Shown here: positions 18,304 through 27,740 of the stretch, piece by piece
How the letters are laid out: the number at the start of each line of letters is the position of its first letter
How positions within the stretch are numbered: the stretch's first letter is position 1
Source of the DNA: an uncultured Treponema sp.
GTDB taxonomy: Bacteria; Spirochaetota; Spirochaetia; Treponematales; Treponemataceae
Assembly (NCBI GenBank): GCA_946410085.1
Contig: CAMJZA010000029.1
Location: 1 to 40,963 of the forward strand
DNA: 40,963 nt
Direction of reading: 5' to 3'
The notes under the pieces: generated by a model
Seen by the model: only the letters and a program-made list of their open reading frames with translations
Database searches by the model: none
What the model was told of the DNA's origin: nothing
Made by a program: the position numbers and the translations under genes

Positions 18304-19305
18304 ATGCAGAAGGCGAGTACGATTTATGATGTAGCCCGGCTGGCCGGTGTCAGTTCCGCCACGGTTTCCCGTGTGCTGAACGAGCCCGACAAGGTCAGCG
18401 GGGACAAGCGTCAGAAAGTCATGGATGCCATTGCCCAGCTGCATTTTGTTCCCAAGGCAGATGCGGTTGCCCTCGCACGGAAGACCTACCGGAAAATCGG
18501 TGTCATTGCTCCCTTCTTTACCCAGCCCTCGTTCATGGAGCGGCTGCGGGGTGTGGCCGAGTTCCTTGCGGAACAGCATTACGAGCTTGTCATCTACTCG
18601 GTGGACTCCGTGGAAGACTTGAACAGCTATGTTGCGACCATCGTTCATACGGTCCGCGTTGACGGCCTGATATTCTTCTGTATGCAGCTGGAAGCGCAGG
18701 TGCTTGAACTCCTGCGCAAGGCTCCTTTCCCCGTGTGCTTTGTGGAAAGCGATCTGGACGGCTTTGACTGCGTGAACATCCACAACCTGCAGGGGGGGCA
18801 GAAGGCGGGCGAGTACCTGTATTCCAGGGGCTGCCGCCGGCCCGGCTTTATCGGGGAGAAGTCCGGCCTGGCCTATGCGGTCGGGGCAACGGAAGAGCGC
18901 TTCCGCGGCTTCAACTTCTTCTTTGCCAATCAGGGAATTACGATTCCCGATGAGCATGTCTGGATCGGTGAGTTTTCGGATCAGCAGCTTGACAGGGGAA
19001 TCAACGGCTTCCTGTCGCAGAAAGAACTGCCGGACTGCGTGTTCTGTTCGAGTGACCTGATTGCCGCCCGCTTCGTGCATCTGGCGCATGAAAAGGGCCT
19101 GTCGGTTCCCGGGGACATAAAGGTGCTCGGTTTTGATAACATCGACATTTCCGGCTACATCGGGCTGAGCACGGTGAGCCAGAACCTGGAACTGTCCGGC
19201 AGTGCCGCTGCGGAACTGGTGCTTGCCAGGATGATGAATCCTGACCGCCCCGTCACGAACCTGAATGTTCCGCTTGAAATCATAGAACGGGAAACTACCA
19301 GATAA
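18304..19305 (+). CDS. LacI-family transcriptional repressor
   Basis: 333 residues. The N-terminal helix-turn-helix and hinge read TIYDVARLAGVSSATVSRVL (residues 6-25), followed by the periplasmic-binding-like sensor domain (KIGVIAPFFTQPSFMERLRG, VDGLIFF, GFDNIDISGYIGLSTVSQ). The family binds a sugar or sugar phosphate in this domain and leaves the operator. First gene of the sugar operon, 46 bp before the binding-protein gene. The palindrome at 18248-18265 is its probable operator. The effector is expected to be the transported glucoside or an intermediate. Confidence 0.95.
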   Translation: MQKASTIYDVARLAGVSSATVSRVLNEPDKVSGDKRQKVMDAIAQLHFVPKADAVALARKTYRKIGVIAPFFTQPSFMERLRGVAEFLAEQHYELVIYSVDSVEDLNSYVATIVHTVRVDGLIFFCMQLEAQVLELLRKAPFPVCFVESDLDGFDCVNIHNLQGGQKAGEYLYSRGCRRPGFIGEKSGLAYAVGATEERFRGFNFFFANQGITIPDEHVWIGEFSDQQLDRGINGFLSQKELPDCVFCSSDLIAARFVHLAHEKGLSVPGDIKVLGFDNIDISGYIGLSTVSQNLELSGSAAAELVLARMMNPDRPVTNLNVPLEIIERETTR

Positions 19306-19351
19306 ACTGGTTTGAAATAAAAACGTCCGCAAATATAACAGGAGGTTTCGG

Positions 19352-20668
19352 ATGAAGAAAAGTTTGATTGCAAATGGTGTTGTGTTTCTGTCAGCATGTG
19401 CGCTGGCCACGATGGTGACGGCCTGCGGAGGCAAGACTGCTTCTGCTCCGTCGGCAGATTCCGGCAAGGCAAAGGCGGAAGATAAGACGATCCGCATTGA
19501 GGGTGCCTTCCGCGGTGAGGAAGAGGCCCGCTTTCAGGAAATCGTAAAGATTTTTAACGAGAAGTCCGGTTACAATGTCGTGTACACGGGAAGCCCGGAT
19601 TTTGAGGTACAGATTCAGGTTGAGACGCAGGCGGGAACTCCGCCGGACATCGCTGCCCTGCCGCAGCCCGGCACGATGAAGCGCTTTGCGGATGCAGGAT
19701 ACCTCAAGCCCCTTCCTGCCGAGGTTGTCAGTGCAATCGATGCAAACTATGCGTCCGTATGGAAAGACCTCGGTTCCCATAAGGGCCAGGTTTACGGCAT
19801 CTTCCACCGCGTCAATGCGAAGAGCTTTGTCTGGTACAACAAGAAGGAATGGGCAAAGCGCGGCTACACGATTCCCAAGACCTGGGACGAGCTCAAGAAG
19901 CTGGAGGACAGGATGGTGTCCGACGGCATTGCGCCCTGGTCCATCGGCTTTGAGTCCGCAGCGGCAACGGGATGGGTCGGAACGGACTGGCTCGAAGACC
20001 TGATGCTCCGCACGGCAGGTCCTGATGTATACGATAAGTGGGTAAACCACGAGATTGCCTTTGACGATCCGGCTGTCAAGAAGGCACTGGGCTACTGCGG
20101 CGAAGTCTTCCTGAACAAGAAGTATGTACTCGGCGGTCCCAACAACATCATTGCCCAGAACTACGGCGACAGCGTGAAGCCCCTGTTCACCAACCCGCCG
20201 ACGGCGATGATGAACCGCCAGGGCAACTTCATTACGGGATTCATGCAGGATGAAATTCAGGCGAACCTTGAGGAGAACGTCGGCGTGTTTGCGCTGCCGA
20301 GCGTTGATCCCAAGTGGGGAACCCCTGTCCTTGGCGGCGGCGATCAGTTTGTTGCCTTCACGGACAAGGCCGGCGTAAAGGAGTTCATGATTTTCCTGAC
20401 GACCTGGGAAGCCTGTGCTCCCTGGGCGAGGATCGGCGGTGCCCTGTTCCCGCACAAGACGCAGAACTTTGACGACTACGGAAACAGCCTTGAGCGCGAT
20501 ATTGCGAAGATTCTGGTCAATGCGACGGTATTCCGCTTTGACGCATCCGACCTGATGCCCACGGAAGTCGGTTCCGGTTCCTTCTGGACCGGCATGGTGA
20601 ACTATGTGAGTGGTGCGGAGAACGCAGATCAGTGCCTCAAGACGATTGAGGAGACCTGGCCACGCTGA
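19352..20668 (+). CDS. ABC transporter sugar-binding lipoprotein (MalE/AglE-like)
   Basis: 438 residues. The signal peptide ends at the spirochaetal-type lipobox MVTAC with Cys25, so the mature protein is a lipoprotein. The type-II binding-protein fold is visible: IRIEGAFRGEEEARFQEIVK, GTPPDIAALPQPGTMKRFAD, AKSFVWYNKKEWAKRGY and PKTWDELKKLEDR. This matches the family-1 extracellular solute-binding proteins of the alpha-glucoside (AglE) and maltose types. AGGAGG is about 7 nt before the ATG. It is followed by its two permeases. The ligand is most likely an alpha-glucoside or sucrose-like disaccharide, inferred from downstream enzymes. Confidence 0.93.
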   Translation: MKKSLIANGVVFLSACALATMVTACGGKTASAPSADSGKAKAEDKTIRIEGAFRGEEEARFQEIVKIFNEKSGYNVVYTGSPDFEVQIQVETQAGTPPDIAALPQPGTMKRFADAGYLKPLPAEVVSAIDANYASVWKDLGSHKGQVYGIFHRVNAKSFVWYNKKEWAKRGYTIPKTWDELKKLEDRMVSDGIAPWSIGFESAAATGWVGTDWLEDLMLRTAGPDVYDKWVNHEIAFDDPAVKKALGYCGEVFLNKKYVLGGPNNIIAQNYGDSVKPLFTNPPTAMMNRQGNFITGFMQDEIQANLEENVGVFALPSVDPKWGTPVLGGGDQFVAFTDKAGVKEFMIFLTTWEACAPWARIGGALFPHKTQNFDDYGNSLERDIAKILVNATVFRFDASDLMPTEVGSGSFWTGMVNYVSGAENADQCLKTIEETWPR

Positions 20669-20774
20669 TTCGATTCGGTTTCGATCGATAGAAAGCAAAA
20701 AAGCAGGAAATACCGGCTGTCACGGGTCCCGCAGGGGGCTTGTGGCAGCATGAATCTTCCTGCAAGGAGTTTGT

Positions 20775-21866
20775 ATGTCTGACGCTAAAAAACTGACACA
20801 GACAGCTTCCGCCCCTGACCTGGTAAAGACGCTTGCGGTCGTTGCCGTGACGGCAGTGATAGCCGCCGGGGGCTTTTTCCTTCTGAGGAATGACACTATT
20901 CCGCAGATTCTTACGACCCTTATTGCCGTTGCGTGGGGTGTCCTGAGCGTGGTCCTCATTTTCTACTCGCTCAACCTGGTGTCCCAGCTGTTCCGTGCGA
21001 AGACATACAACAAAATCGTTCCCTACATTTTCGTCGGACCGGCAATCATCATACTGGCATGGTACCTGCTCATACCGACGGTGCGGTCGCTCGTATTCAG
21101 CTTCATGAACCGGGATTCAACGCAGTTCGTCGGTTTTGAGAATTACAGGTATCTGTTTACCGACCGGTCCATGCTGGTTTCAATCCGCAATACCCTGATA
21201 TGGCTCGTGTGCGGTACGGCATTCAGCGTCGTGCTCGGCCTTATTGCGGCAATACTTGCCGACCGCAGCTATGTCGAGAAAGTCGGCAAGACCTTCATCT
21301 TCCTGCCCATGTCCATCTCGCTGGTCGGCGCAGGCGTGATATTCAAGTTCATGTATTCCGCAAAGTTCGGCGGGGCAGAGCAGACCGGCCTCTTGAATGC
21401 CATGGTCGTTGCCTGCGGGGGCGAGCCGCAGAACTGGCTCCAGAATGCCCCCTGGAACAACCTCTTCCTCATCGCGATATTCGTCTGGCTCCAGACCGGC
21501 TTTGCGCTCGTTGTCCTGTCGGCTGCCCTCAAGGCCGTGCCGGAGGATATGATTGAAGCCGCGAGGATTGACGGCGCAGGTGAGTTCCGCATTCTGATGC
21601 AGGTTATCATTCCCAACATACGCGGTTCGATTATAAGCGTCAGTACGACAATCCTGCTTGCAGCCCTCAAGTGCTTTGACATCGTCTACTCCATGACGAA
21701 CGGCATGTTCGGTACCGAGGTCCTTGCCTCGCAGCAGTACAAGCAGATGTTTACCTTCCAGAACTACGGGCGCGGATCTGCCATCGCCATCTTGATTCTC
21801 ATTGGCGTGAGCCCGGTGGTCTACTATAACCTGAAAGAATTCCGCAACAGGGAGGCCTTTAAATGA
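20775..21866 (+). CDS. ABC transporter permease, AglF/MalF-like
   Basis: 363 residues with about eight membrane helices. Two extra N-terminal helices (about 15-75) precede the six-helix permease core. The cytoplasmic loop motif that contacts the ATPase is EAARIDGAGEFRILMQVIIP (near residue 260). Shine-Dalgarno AAGGAG lies 6 nt before the ATG. It overlaps the partner permease by 4 bp. No ATP-binding subunit is encoded in the operon, so a shared MsmX/UgpC-like ATPase elsewhere is expected. Confidence 0.93.
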   Translation: MSDAKKLTQTASAPDLVKTLAVVAVTAVIAAGGFFLLRNDTIPQILTTLIAVAWGVLSVVLIFYSLNLVSQLFRAKTYNKIVPYIFVGPAIIILAWYLLIPTVRSLVFSFMNRDSTQFVGFENYRYLFTDRSMLVSIRNTLIWLVCGTAFSVVLGLIAAILADRSYVEKVGKTFIFLPMSISLVGAGVIFKFMYSAKFGGAEQTGLLNAMVVACGGEPQNWLQNAPWNNLFLIAIFVWLQTGFALVVLSAALKAVPEDMIEAARIDGAGEFRILMQVIIPNIRGSIISVSTTILLAALKCFDIVYSMTNGMFGTEVLASQQYKQMFTFQNYGRGSAIAILILIGVSPVVYYNLKEFRNREAFK

Positions 21867-22771
21867 AAGAGAGAGACAACCGCAAGAAAACACCCGGCAG
21901 GACGATCATTACCGTCGTCCTCGTGATGCTCTGCATCATCTGGACGATTCCGACCCTCGGTATTTTCATCACCTCATTCCGCAGTGCGGATGCCGTGAAT
22001 GCGACCGGCTGGTGGAAGGCGTTCAGCGACTTCAGGAGCTTTACGCTCGACAACTACAATCAGGTGCTCTTCGGTCAGCGCTACAGCGTCGGGAGTGCGA
22101 GCGGCACGCAGGCAATCCGCGGTGCAACGATGCTCGGTGCCTTCCTGACGTCCATTACCGTGACCCTGCCCGCCGTCATCATTCCGATTTTCATCGCGGC
22201 GGCAGCAGCCTACGGCTTTGCCTGGCTTGACTTTAAGGGACGCAACATCATGTTCGGCATGGTCGTAGCCCTGCTGGTCGTGCCCCTGCAGATTTCCCTC
22301 ATTCCGATTCTGCGTGACTATCAGCGGATTCACCTGAACGGTACCTATCTCGGCATCTGGCTGGCGCATGCGGGCTTCGGACTTCCGCTTGCGACCTACA
22401 TGATGTACAACTATATTTCAACGCTGCCCCGGTCCATTCTGGAGTCCGCGTTCATTGACGGTGCAAGCCACTTTACGACCTTCGTGCGCCTGATACTGCC
22501 GCTGAGTGTTCCGGCAATCGCGTCATTCGCCATCTTCCAGTTCATCTGGGTATGGAACGACATGCTCGTTTCCCTCGTGTTCCTGAGCGGTTCAAAGAAT
22601 ATGGTACAGGTTGTTACCGTCCGCCTGATGAACATGGCGGGAACGCGCGGTACTGACTGGCACCTGCTCACGGCCGGAGCATTTGTTTCGATGATTCTGC
22701 CGCTTGTCGTGTTCCTGAGCCTGCAGAAATTCTTCGTGCGCGGTCTGCTGGCAGGTTCCGTAAAGGGGTAA
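21863..22771 (+). CDS. ABC transporter permease, AglG/MalG-like
   Basis: 302 residues with six membrane helices. The EAA-type loop reads ESAFIDGASHFTTFVRLILP (near residue 194), the ATPase-docking signature. The ATG lies within the stop of the preceding gene (ATGA), so the two subunits are made in equal amounts. A periplasmic loop after the first helix is typical of MalG/AglG proteins. It ends 4 bp before the GH13 gene. Confidence 0.94.
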   Translation: MKERDNRKKTPGRTIITVVLVMLCIIWTIPTLGIFITSFRSADAVNATGWWKAFSDFRSFTLDNYNQVLFGQRYSVGSASGTQAIRGATMLGAFLTSITVTLPAVIIPIFIAAAAAYGFAWLDFKGRNIMFGMVVALLVVPLQISLIPILRDYQRIHLNGTYLGIWLAHAGFGLPLATYMMYNYISTLPRSILESAFIDGASHFTTFVRLILPLSVPAIASFAIFQFIWVWNDMLVSLVFLSGSKNMVQVVTVRLMNMAGTRGTDWHLLTAGAFVSMILPLVVFLSLQKFFVRGLLAGSVKG

Positions 22772-22775
22772 TGCC

Positions 22776-24617
22776 ATGTATGCGGAGCAGCTTGAACGGA
22801 ACATGTCGGAACTGACGGCCCGCCTGTATGCGCTGTATGGAAAGCGCTGGGATTTCTATAAGATTCTTTCCCGGCTTGAGTCCATCATGAAGAAGGCGGC
22901 TGCTGCACGTCCTGCATATCTGCGGCAGCAGGATGCGGATGCTGCGGCGCAGTATGGGGCGGAAGCTTCACCGCGTCCCTGGTACCTGAGTCAGGAAACC
23001 GTCGGCATGATGCTGTATGTGGATCTGTTTGCGGGGAATCTCCGCGGTCTTGCAGACAGGATTCCGTACCTGCGTGAGCTCGGCGTGAATTACGTGCACC
23101 TCATGCCTCTGTTTGACTGCCCCGCCGGTGAAAACGACGGCGGTTATGCGATAAGCTCCTACCGCCGCGTGCAGCCCAGGCTGGGTACGATAGACGACCT
23201 GCGCTTTGTGGCGGAGGAGTTTCACAGGAACGGCATCCGCCTTGTCCTTGACTTCGTGTTCAACCATACGAGCGACGAGCACGAGTGGGCGCAGAAAGCC
23301 CGTGCCGGAAACAGGAAATACAGGAACTCCTACTATATCTACCGGGATAAAGCGGAGGTAGACGGCTGGAACGCTACGCTGCGGGAAATCTTTCCGACGG
23401 TCCGCAGGGGATCCTTTACCTATCTTGCAAAGCAGCGGGAGTGGGTATGGACGACCTTCAACTCATTCCAGTGGGACTTGAACTATTCCAACCCAGAAGT
23501 CTTTCTTGCGATGTGCGAGGAAATGCTGTTCATTGCGAACCTGGGCGTGGACGTGCTGCGCCTGGATGCGCTTGCCTTTGTCTGGAAGGAGAAGGGAACG
23601 GTGTGCGAGAGCCTGCCGAAGGCCCATGTGGTCATACAGGCCTTTCAGTACGTTGCCCGCATTGCCTGTCCTTCCCTTCAGTTCAAGAGTGAAGCAATCG
23701 TGCATCCCGATCAGGTGATTCAGTACATCCAGCGGAACGAGTGCCGCCTGAGCTATAATCCGCTCCAGATGGCCCTGTTCTGGTCAACTGTTGCGACGCG
23801 GGATACCCGCCTGCTGACGCTTTCGCTCAAGAAACGCCAGTCCATCCCGGACGGCTGTGCCTGGGTCAACTACATCCGCTGCCATGACGACATCGGCTGG
23901 ACCTTCAGCGATGAGGATGCTGCGCAGCTGGGTATAGACGGTTACCTGCACCGGCAGTTCCTGAACCGCTTCTTTACGGGTCGCTTTGACGGCAGTTTTG
24001 CGGCGGGCGAGCCTTTCCAGCTGAACCCGACGACCGGGGACTGCCGCATCTGCGGAACGATGGCAAGCCTTGCCGGGCTTGAACAGGCGGAGTCCTGCAA
24101 TAATGAGGAATGGCGTTTCATGGCGCTTGAGCGCATGAAGATGATGTATGCGGTGCTGTTTGCCCTGCCGGGGATTCCCCTCCTGTATGCAGGTGACGAA
24201 AAGGCAGTGTTCAATGACTACAGCTACCGTGATGACCCGGCGAAGCGGGATGACTCGCGCTGGGTCCATAGGGTTGCCGACCGCGGCTCCGGAAGCGGTT
24301 TCTGCTATGCATCGCAGAAAGAACTGGCGGACAGGCTGCGGGAAATCATAGCGGCACGGAAAAAGGAGCCGATGCTCGGCGGGCAGGATGTATTTTTCTA
24401 TGATACGCAGGACAGTCATGTCTTTGCCTTCCGCCGGGGAACGATTCACGTGGTCGCAAACTTTTCGGAAAGCCCTGCCGGATTCAGGATTGATGCATGG
24501 TCAGCCAGCAGTACGGACCTGCTGAGCGGAAGAATGTTTGCGAATCATCTGCCGCAGGAGCTTGCTCCCTACGAAGTGCGCTGGCTGAAAGAGAACCTGA
24601 AGAAAGAGAATCCATGA
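22776..24617 (+). CDS. GH13 amylosucrase-like glucosyl hydrolase/transferase
   Basis: 613 residues, near the usual amylosucrase length (about 630-640). The N-terminal helical domain (RLYALYGKRWDFYKILSRLE) is specific to the GH13_4 group. Catalytic blocks: LVLDFVFNHTSDEH, VDVLRLDALAF (nucleophile Asp264), KSEAIVHPDQV (acid/base Glu306) and YIRCHDDIGWTFS (His370-Asp371 with Asp372). HDDIGW is the amylosucrase/sucrose-hydrolase version of this motif. The group uses sucrose or related glucosyl-fructosides and either hydrolyses them or transfers glucose to make alpha-glucans or isomers. No signal peptide, so it is cytoplasmic. It overlaps the GH65 gene by 4 bp. Sucrose phosphorylase activity is a less likely alternative. 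Confidence 0.92.
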   Translation: MYAEQLERNMSELTARLYALYGKRWDFYKILSRLESIMKKAAAARPAYLRQQDADAAAQYGAEASPRPWYLSQETVGMMLYVDLFAGNLRGLADRIPYLRELGVNYVHLMPLFDCPAGENDGGYAISSYRRVQPRLGTIDDLRFVAEEFHRNGIRLVLDFVFNHTSDEHEWAQKARAGNRKYRNSYYIYRDKAEVDGWNATLREIFPTVRRGSFTYLAKQREWVWTTFNSFQWDLNYSNPEVFLAMCEEMLFIANLGVDVLRLDALAFVWKEKGTVCESLPKAHVVIQAFQYVARIACPSLQFKSEAIVHPDQVIQYIQRNECRLSYNPLQMALFWSTVATRDTRLLTLSLKKRQSIPDGCAWVNYIRCHDDIGWTFSDEDAAQLGIDGYLHRQFLNRFFTGRFDGSFAAGEPFQLNPTTGDCRICGTMASLAGLEQAESCNNEEWRFMALERMKMMYAVLFALPGIPLLYAGDEKAVFNDYSYRDDPAKRDDSRWVHRVADRGSGSGFCYASQKELADRLREIIAARKKEPMLGGQDVFFYDTQDSHVFAFRRGTIHVVANFSESPAGFRIDAWSASSTDLLSGRMFANHLPQELAPYEVRWLKENLKKENP

Positions 24618-27600
24618 GAGGCTGGAATATGAAGTTTTCAACGGACAGATTCGGAAATGACGATACTCCGCGCAACGAAACCCTTTTTACGCTCGGTAAC
24701 GGAAACCTGGGCCTGCGGGGAGATACGGAAGAAAAAAACGGAACGGTTCACAAGGGAACCTATATCAATGGTTTTTACGACAGCGAGACCATTCTGTATG
24801 GCGAGAATGCCTACGGTTATGCGAAGAACCATGAGACTATCCTGAACCTGCCGGATCCCAAGCGGATAGAGCTGTCCGTTGACGGGCATCCGTTCGATAT
24901 GTGCGGAACTGACGGCTCTACGGTAACGGCTTTTCATCTGGAGCTTGATGAAGATGCAGGAGTCCTGACCCGTGACGTTTCCTGGAACTGCGGATCCGGC
25001 GGGGCAGGAGGCGCGGGATCTGCACATGCGGCGGCTGCGATAGCCCTGCACAGCGAGCGGCTTGTTTCCTTCGTACACCCCGACTGTGCGGTCATACGCT
25101 ATTCGCTGCGGAATGTTTCCGCCGGGACGGAACATATACGGATTGCGTCGTACATTGATACCACGGTGGGAAACATCCTTGCGGAAGTTGACCCGCGGAT
25201 CGGCGCAAAGTTCCGCCACAAGCCGCTCGTCATAGACGGGGCTGCCTGCACCGGCGGCCTGCAGTCATTCTGCGCCCACACCGCCCGCAGCGGCCTGTTC
25301 CTGTGCGGGACCGTACGGAACGAACTGTGTGCCGGCGGCAGAATGCTGTCATGGGATGAGTCGTCGGCGGATGACAGTCTGCCCTGCTGTGCCGCAGAAT
25401 TTGAGCTTGCAGCGGGAGCTTCCTGTACCCTGCTCAAGTACATCGCCTATTCCTGGGACAAAACGGCGGAAGGGCTTTCCGATCGGGCACAAAAGGCCTG
25501 TGAAGCCTTTGCCGCTGCGGGCTACGAAAAAGCCCGTGCGGAACAGGCAGCCTTTCTTGCGGACTTCTGGAGCGTGGCGCGGATCAGCATTGATGACGGC
25601 CGGAATGCGGCGGCCGGGAAAGGCGACGGCAGGGGCGGCAGTGCGTCCTGCTGCGGCACCGGCGGTTCCTTCAGGGAAGCGGCGGCAAATTCCACGGCGA
25701 ATTCCACGACGGAAGAAGCCCTGCAGTTCAATCTGTTTCATTTACTGCAGTCGGCGGGCCGGAGCGGGGCGGTCAGCATTGCCGCAAAGGGGCTGACGTC
25801 GGAAGGCTACGAAGGGCATTTCTTCTGGGATACGGAAAGTTACGTCTGCCCCGTGTTCACGTATACCGCCCCTGCCGTTGCCCGGAAGCTGCTCGAGTAC
25901 CGGGCGTCGATACTCGGCAAGGCGAGGGAACGCGCGGCGGAGATGAGCCTGAAAGGTGCGCTGTATCCCTGGCGGACGATAAGCGGAGAAGAGACGAGTG
26001 CGTATTTTCCTGCGGGAACGGCACAGTACCATATAAATGCAGACATCATTTTTGCCCTGAACCGCTACCTGAACGCGCACGGGGATGATACCGGTTTTGA
26101 CGGCGATGCCGTACAGGAGATGACGGCTGAAACCGCCCGGATGTATGCGTCGCTCGGCAGCTTCACGCCCGCTAAGGGCGGAGCCTTCTGCATACACGAC
26201 GTTACCGGACCGGACGAGTATACTGCCATTGTCAACAACAATGCATTTACGAACCTGATGGCACGGGAGAGCTTTGAGATAGCGGTCCGGCGGTCCGGCA
26301 GCAGGGCGACGGCGCAGGAAAAACAGGCCTGGCAGGAAGCCGCTGCGCGCATGTACGTTCCCTTTGATGCGGAAGCCGGCGTCTATCCGCAGGACGACAG
26401 CTTCATGGACAAGCCCGACTGGGATTTTGCGGGCACTCCCCGGGAGAACTACCCCCTGCTCCTGCATTATCATCCCCTGGTCATCTACCGGCACCGGGTC
26501 CTCAAGCAGCCGGATCTGGTGCTTGCCCAGTTCCTCCTGAGCGGCCGCTTTAGCCGTGCGGAAAAGATACGGAACTTCAAGTTTTATGAGCGCTATACGA
26601 CGGGAGACTCTTCCCTGTCCCACTGCATCATGAGCATCATGGCGGCAGAAACCGGTAACAGCGCAAAGGCCCTGGACTACTTTAACAAGACGGTCCGCAT
26701 GGACATAGATGACGTGAACGGCAACAGCAGGGACGGCATCCATACCGCCTGCATGGCCGGCAGCTGGATGAGCGTCGTCTACGGCTTTGCAGGCTTCCGT
26801 GACTATGGCGGAATCTACTCGTTTAATCCCCGCCTGCCCGACGGCTGGAAAAAGCTTTCCTTCTCGCTTGCCATACGGGGCTGCATCGTTGACGTGTGCA
26901 TTACGCAGGATTCGGCGTGCTACCGTCTCCGCGAAGGCTCCAGATCGCTGGAACTGGTGCATCGGAACACGAAGTTTACCCTGTCAGGCGGGCAGGAAAA
27001 GACCTTCAGCCTTAAGCGGAAGCTGGGGGCGGTTCTCTTTGACCTTGACGGTGTCATAACGGATACCGCTCAGCTGCACTACCGGGCATGGAAGGAACTG
27101 GCGGATGCGGAAGGCCTTGCGTTCAACCACGAGATAAACCGGCAGCTGCTCGGTGTTTCCCGTGAAGAATCCCTTGAGCGGATCCTTGCGGCGAACGGTG
27201 TTACCTGGACGGCGGAAAAGAAAGCTGCCTGCTGTACCCGGAAGAATGAGCGCTACAAGGAGCTTCTGGGCGGCCTGACGGAAAAGGATATCCTGCCTGG
27301 AATCGTGGACCTGCTCAGGGAACTCAAGGCTCACGGCGTTCCTGCCGTGCTTGCATCGAGCAGTAAGAATGCCCCGGCCGTACTGGATGCGCTGGGAATA
27401 CGGGATTGCTTTGCTGCAATTGCGGATGCCGCCCATGTACAGAAAGCGAAGCCGGAAGCTGACATATTCCTTGACGCTGCGGAAAAATCCGGTGCCTGGT
27501 ATGATGACTGCGTCGGCATAGAAGACGCACCCGCAGGGGTTGCGGCGATAAAGAATGGCGGCCTTACCGCCGTGGGAATCGGCAGTGACAGGGAGCTTGC

Positions 27601-27673
27601 CGCCGCCGACCTGATTCTCGATTCAACGGCGGAACTGACCTATGCACGGCTCAAGGCGTTGATGGAGAATTGA
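24614..27673 (+). CDS. GH65 disaccharide phosphorylase fused to beta-phosphoglucomutase
   Basis: 1019 residues, about the sum of the two enzymes. Residues 1-790 are a GH65 phosphorylase: ETLFTLGNGNLGLRGD near the N-terminus, EGHFFWDTESYVCPVF, YPWRTISGEE, AQYHINADIIFAL and DVTGPDEYTAIVNNNAFTN with general acid Glu535. Residues 805-1019 are a HAD-family beta-phosphoglucomutase: VLFDLDGVITDTAQLHYRAW with Asp810 and Asp812, LASSSKNAPAVL, and VGIEDAPAGVAAI. GH65 cleaves maltose, trehalose, kojibiose or nigerose-type bonds with phosphate, giving beta-glucose-1-phosphate, which the mutase turns into glucose-6-phosphate. Start 24614 overlaps the GH13 stop as ATGA; the reading frame extends upstream to 24497 but only within GH13. 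Two Gly/Ala/Ser-rich inserts (about 130-145 and 335-365) look like linkers. Exact substrate not readable. Confidence 0.94.
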   Translation: MRGWNMKFSTDRFGNDDTPRNETLFTLGNGNLGLRGDTEEKNGTVHKGTYINGFYDSETILYGENAYGYAKNHETILNLPDPKRIELSVDGHPFDMCGTDGSTVTAFHLELDEDAGVLTRDVSWNCGSGGAGGAGSAHAAAAIALHSERLVSFVHPDCAVIRYSLRNVSAGTEHIRIASYIDTTVGNILAEVDPRIGAKFRHKPLVIDGAACTGGLQSFCAHTARSGLFLCGTVRNELCAGGRMLSWDESSADDSLPCCAAEFELAAGASCTLLKYIAYSWDKTAEGLSDRAQKACEAFAAAGYEKARAEQAAFLADFWSVARISIDDGRNAAAGKGDGRGGSASCCGTGGSFREAAANSTANSTTEEALQFNLFHLLQSAGRSGAVSIAAKGLTSEGYEGHFFWDTESYVCPVFTYTAPAVARKLLEYRASILGKARERAAEMSLKGALYPWRTISGEETSAYFPAGTAQYHINADIIFALNRYLNAHGDDTGFDGDAVQEMTAETARMYASLGSFTPAKGGAFCIHDVTGPDEYTAIVNNNAFTNLMARESFEIAVRRSGSRATAQEKQAWQEAAARMYVPFDAEAGVYPQDDSFMDKPDWDFAGTPRENYPLLLHYHPLVIYRHRVLKQPDLVLAQFLLSGRFSRAEKIRNFKFYERYTTGDSSLSHCIMSIMAAETGNSAKALDYFNKTVRMDIDDVNGNSRDGIHTACMAGSWMSVVYGFAGFRDYGGIYSFNPRLPDGWKKLSFSLAIRGCIVDVCITQDSACYRLREGSRSLELVHRNTKFTLSGGQEKTFSLKRKLGAVLFDLDGVITDTAQLHYRAWKELADAEGLAFNHEINRQLLGVSREESLERILAANGVTWTAEKKAACCTRKNERYKELLGGLTEKDILPGIVDLLRELKAHGVPAVLASSSKNAPAVLDALGIRDCFAAIADAAHVQKAKPEADIFLDAAEKSGAWYDDCVGIEDAPAGVAAIKNGGLTAVGIGSDRELAAADLILDSTAELTYARLKALMEN

Positions 27674-27740
27674 TGGCGAATTGATGCGGAACCGATAGGA
27701 ACCCGATCAAAGAAGCGGTAGAAAACTCGTGAGGACTGTG

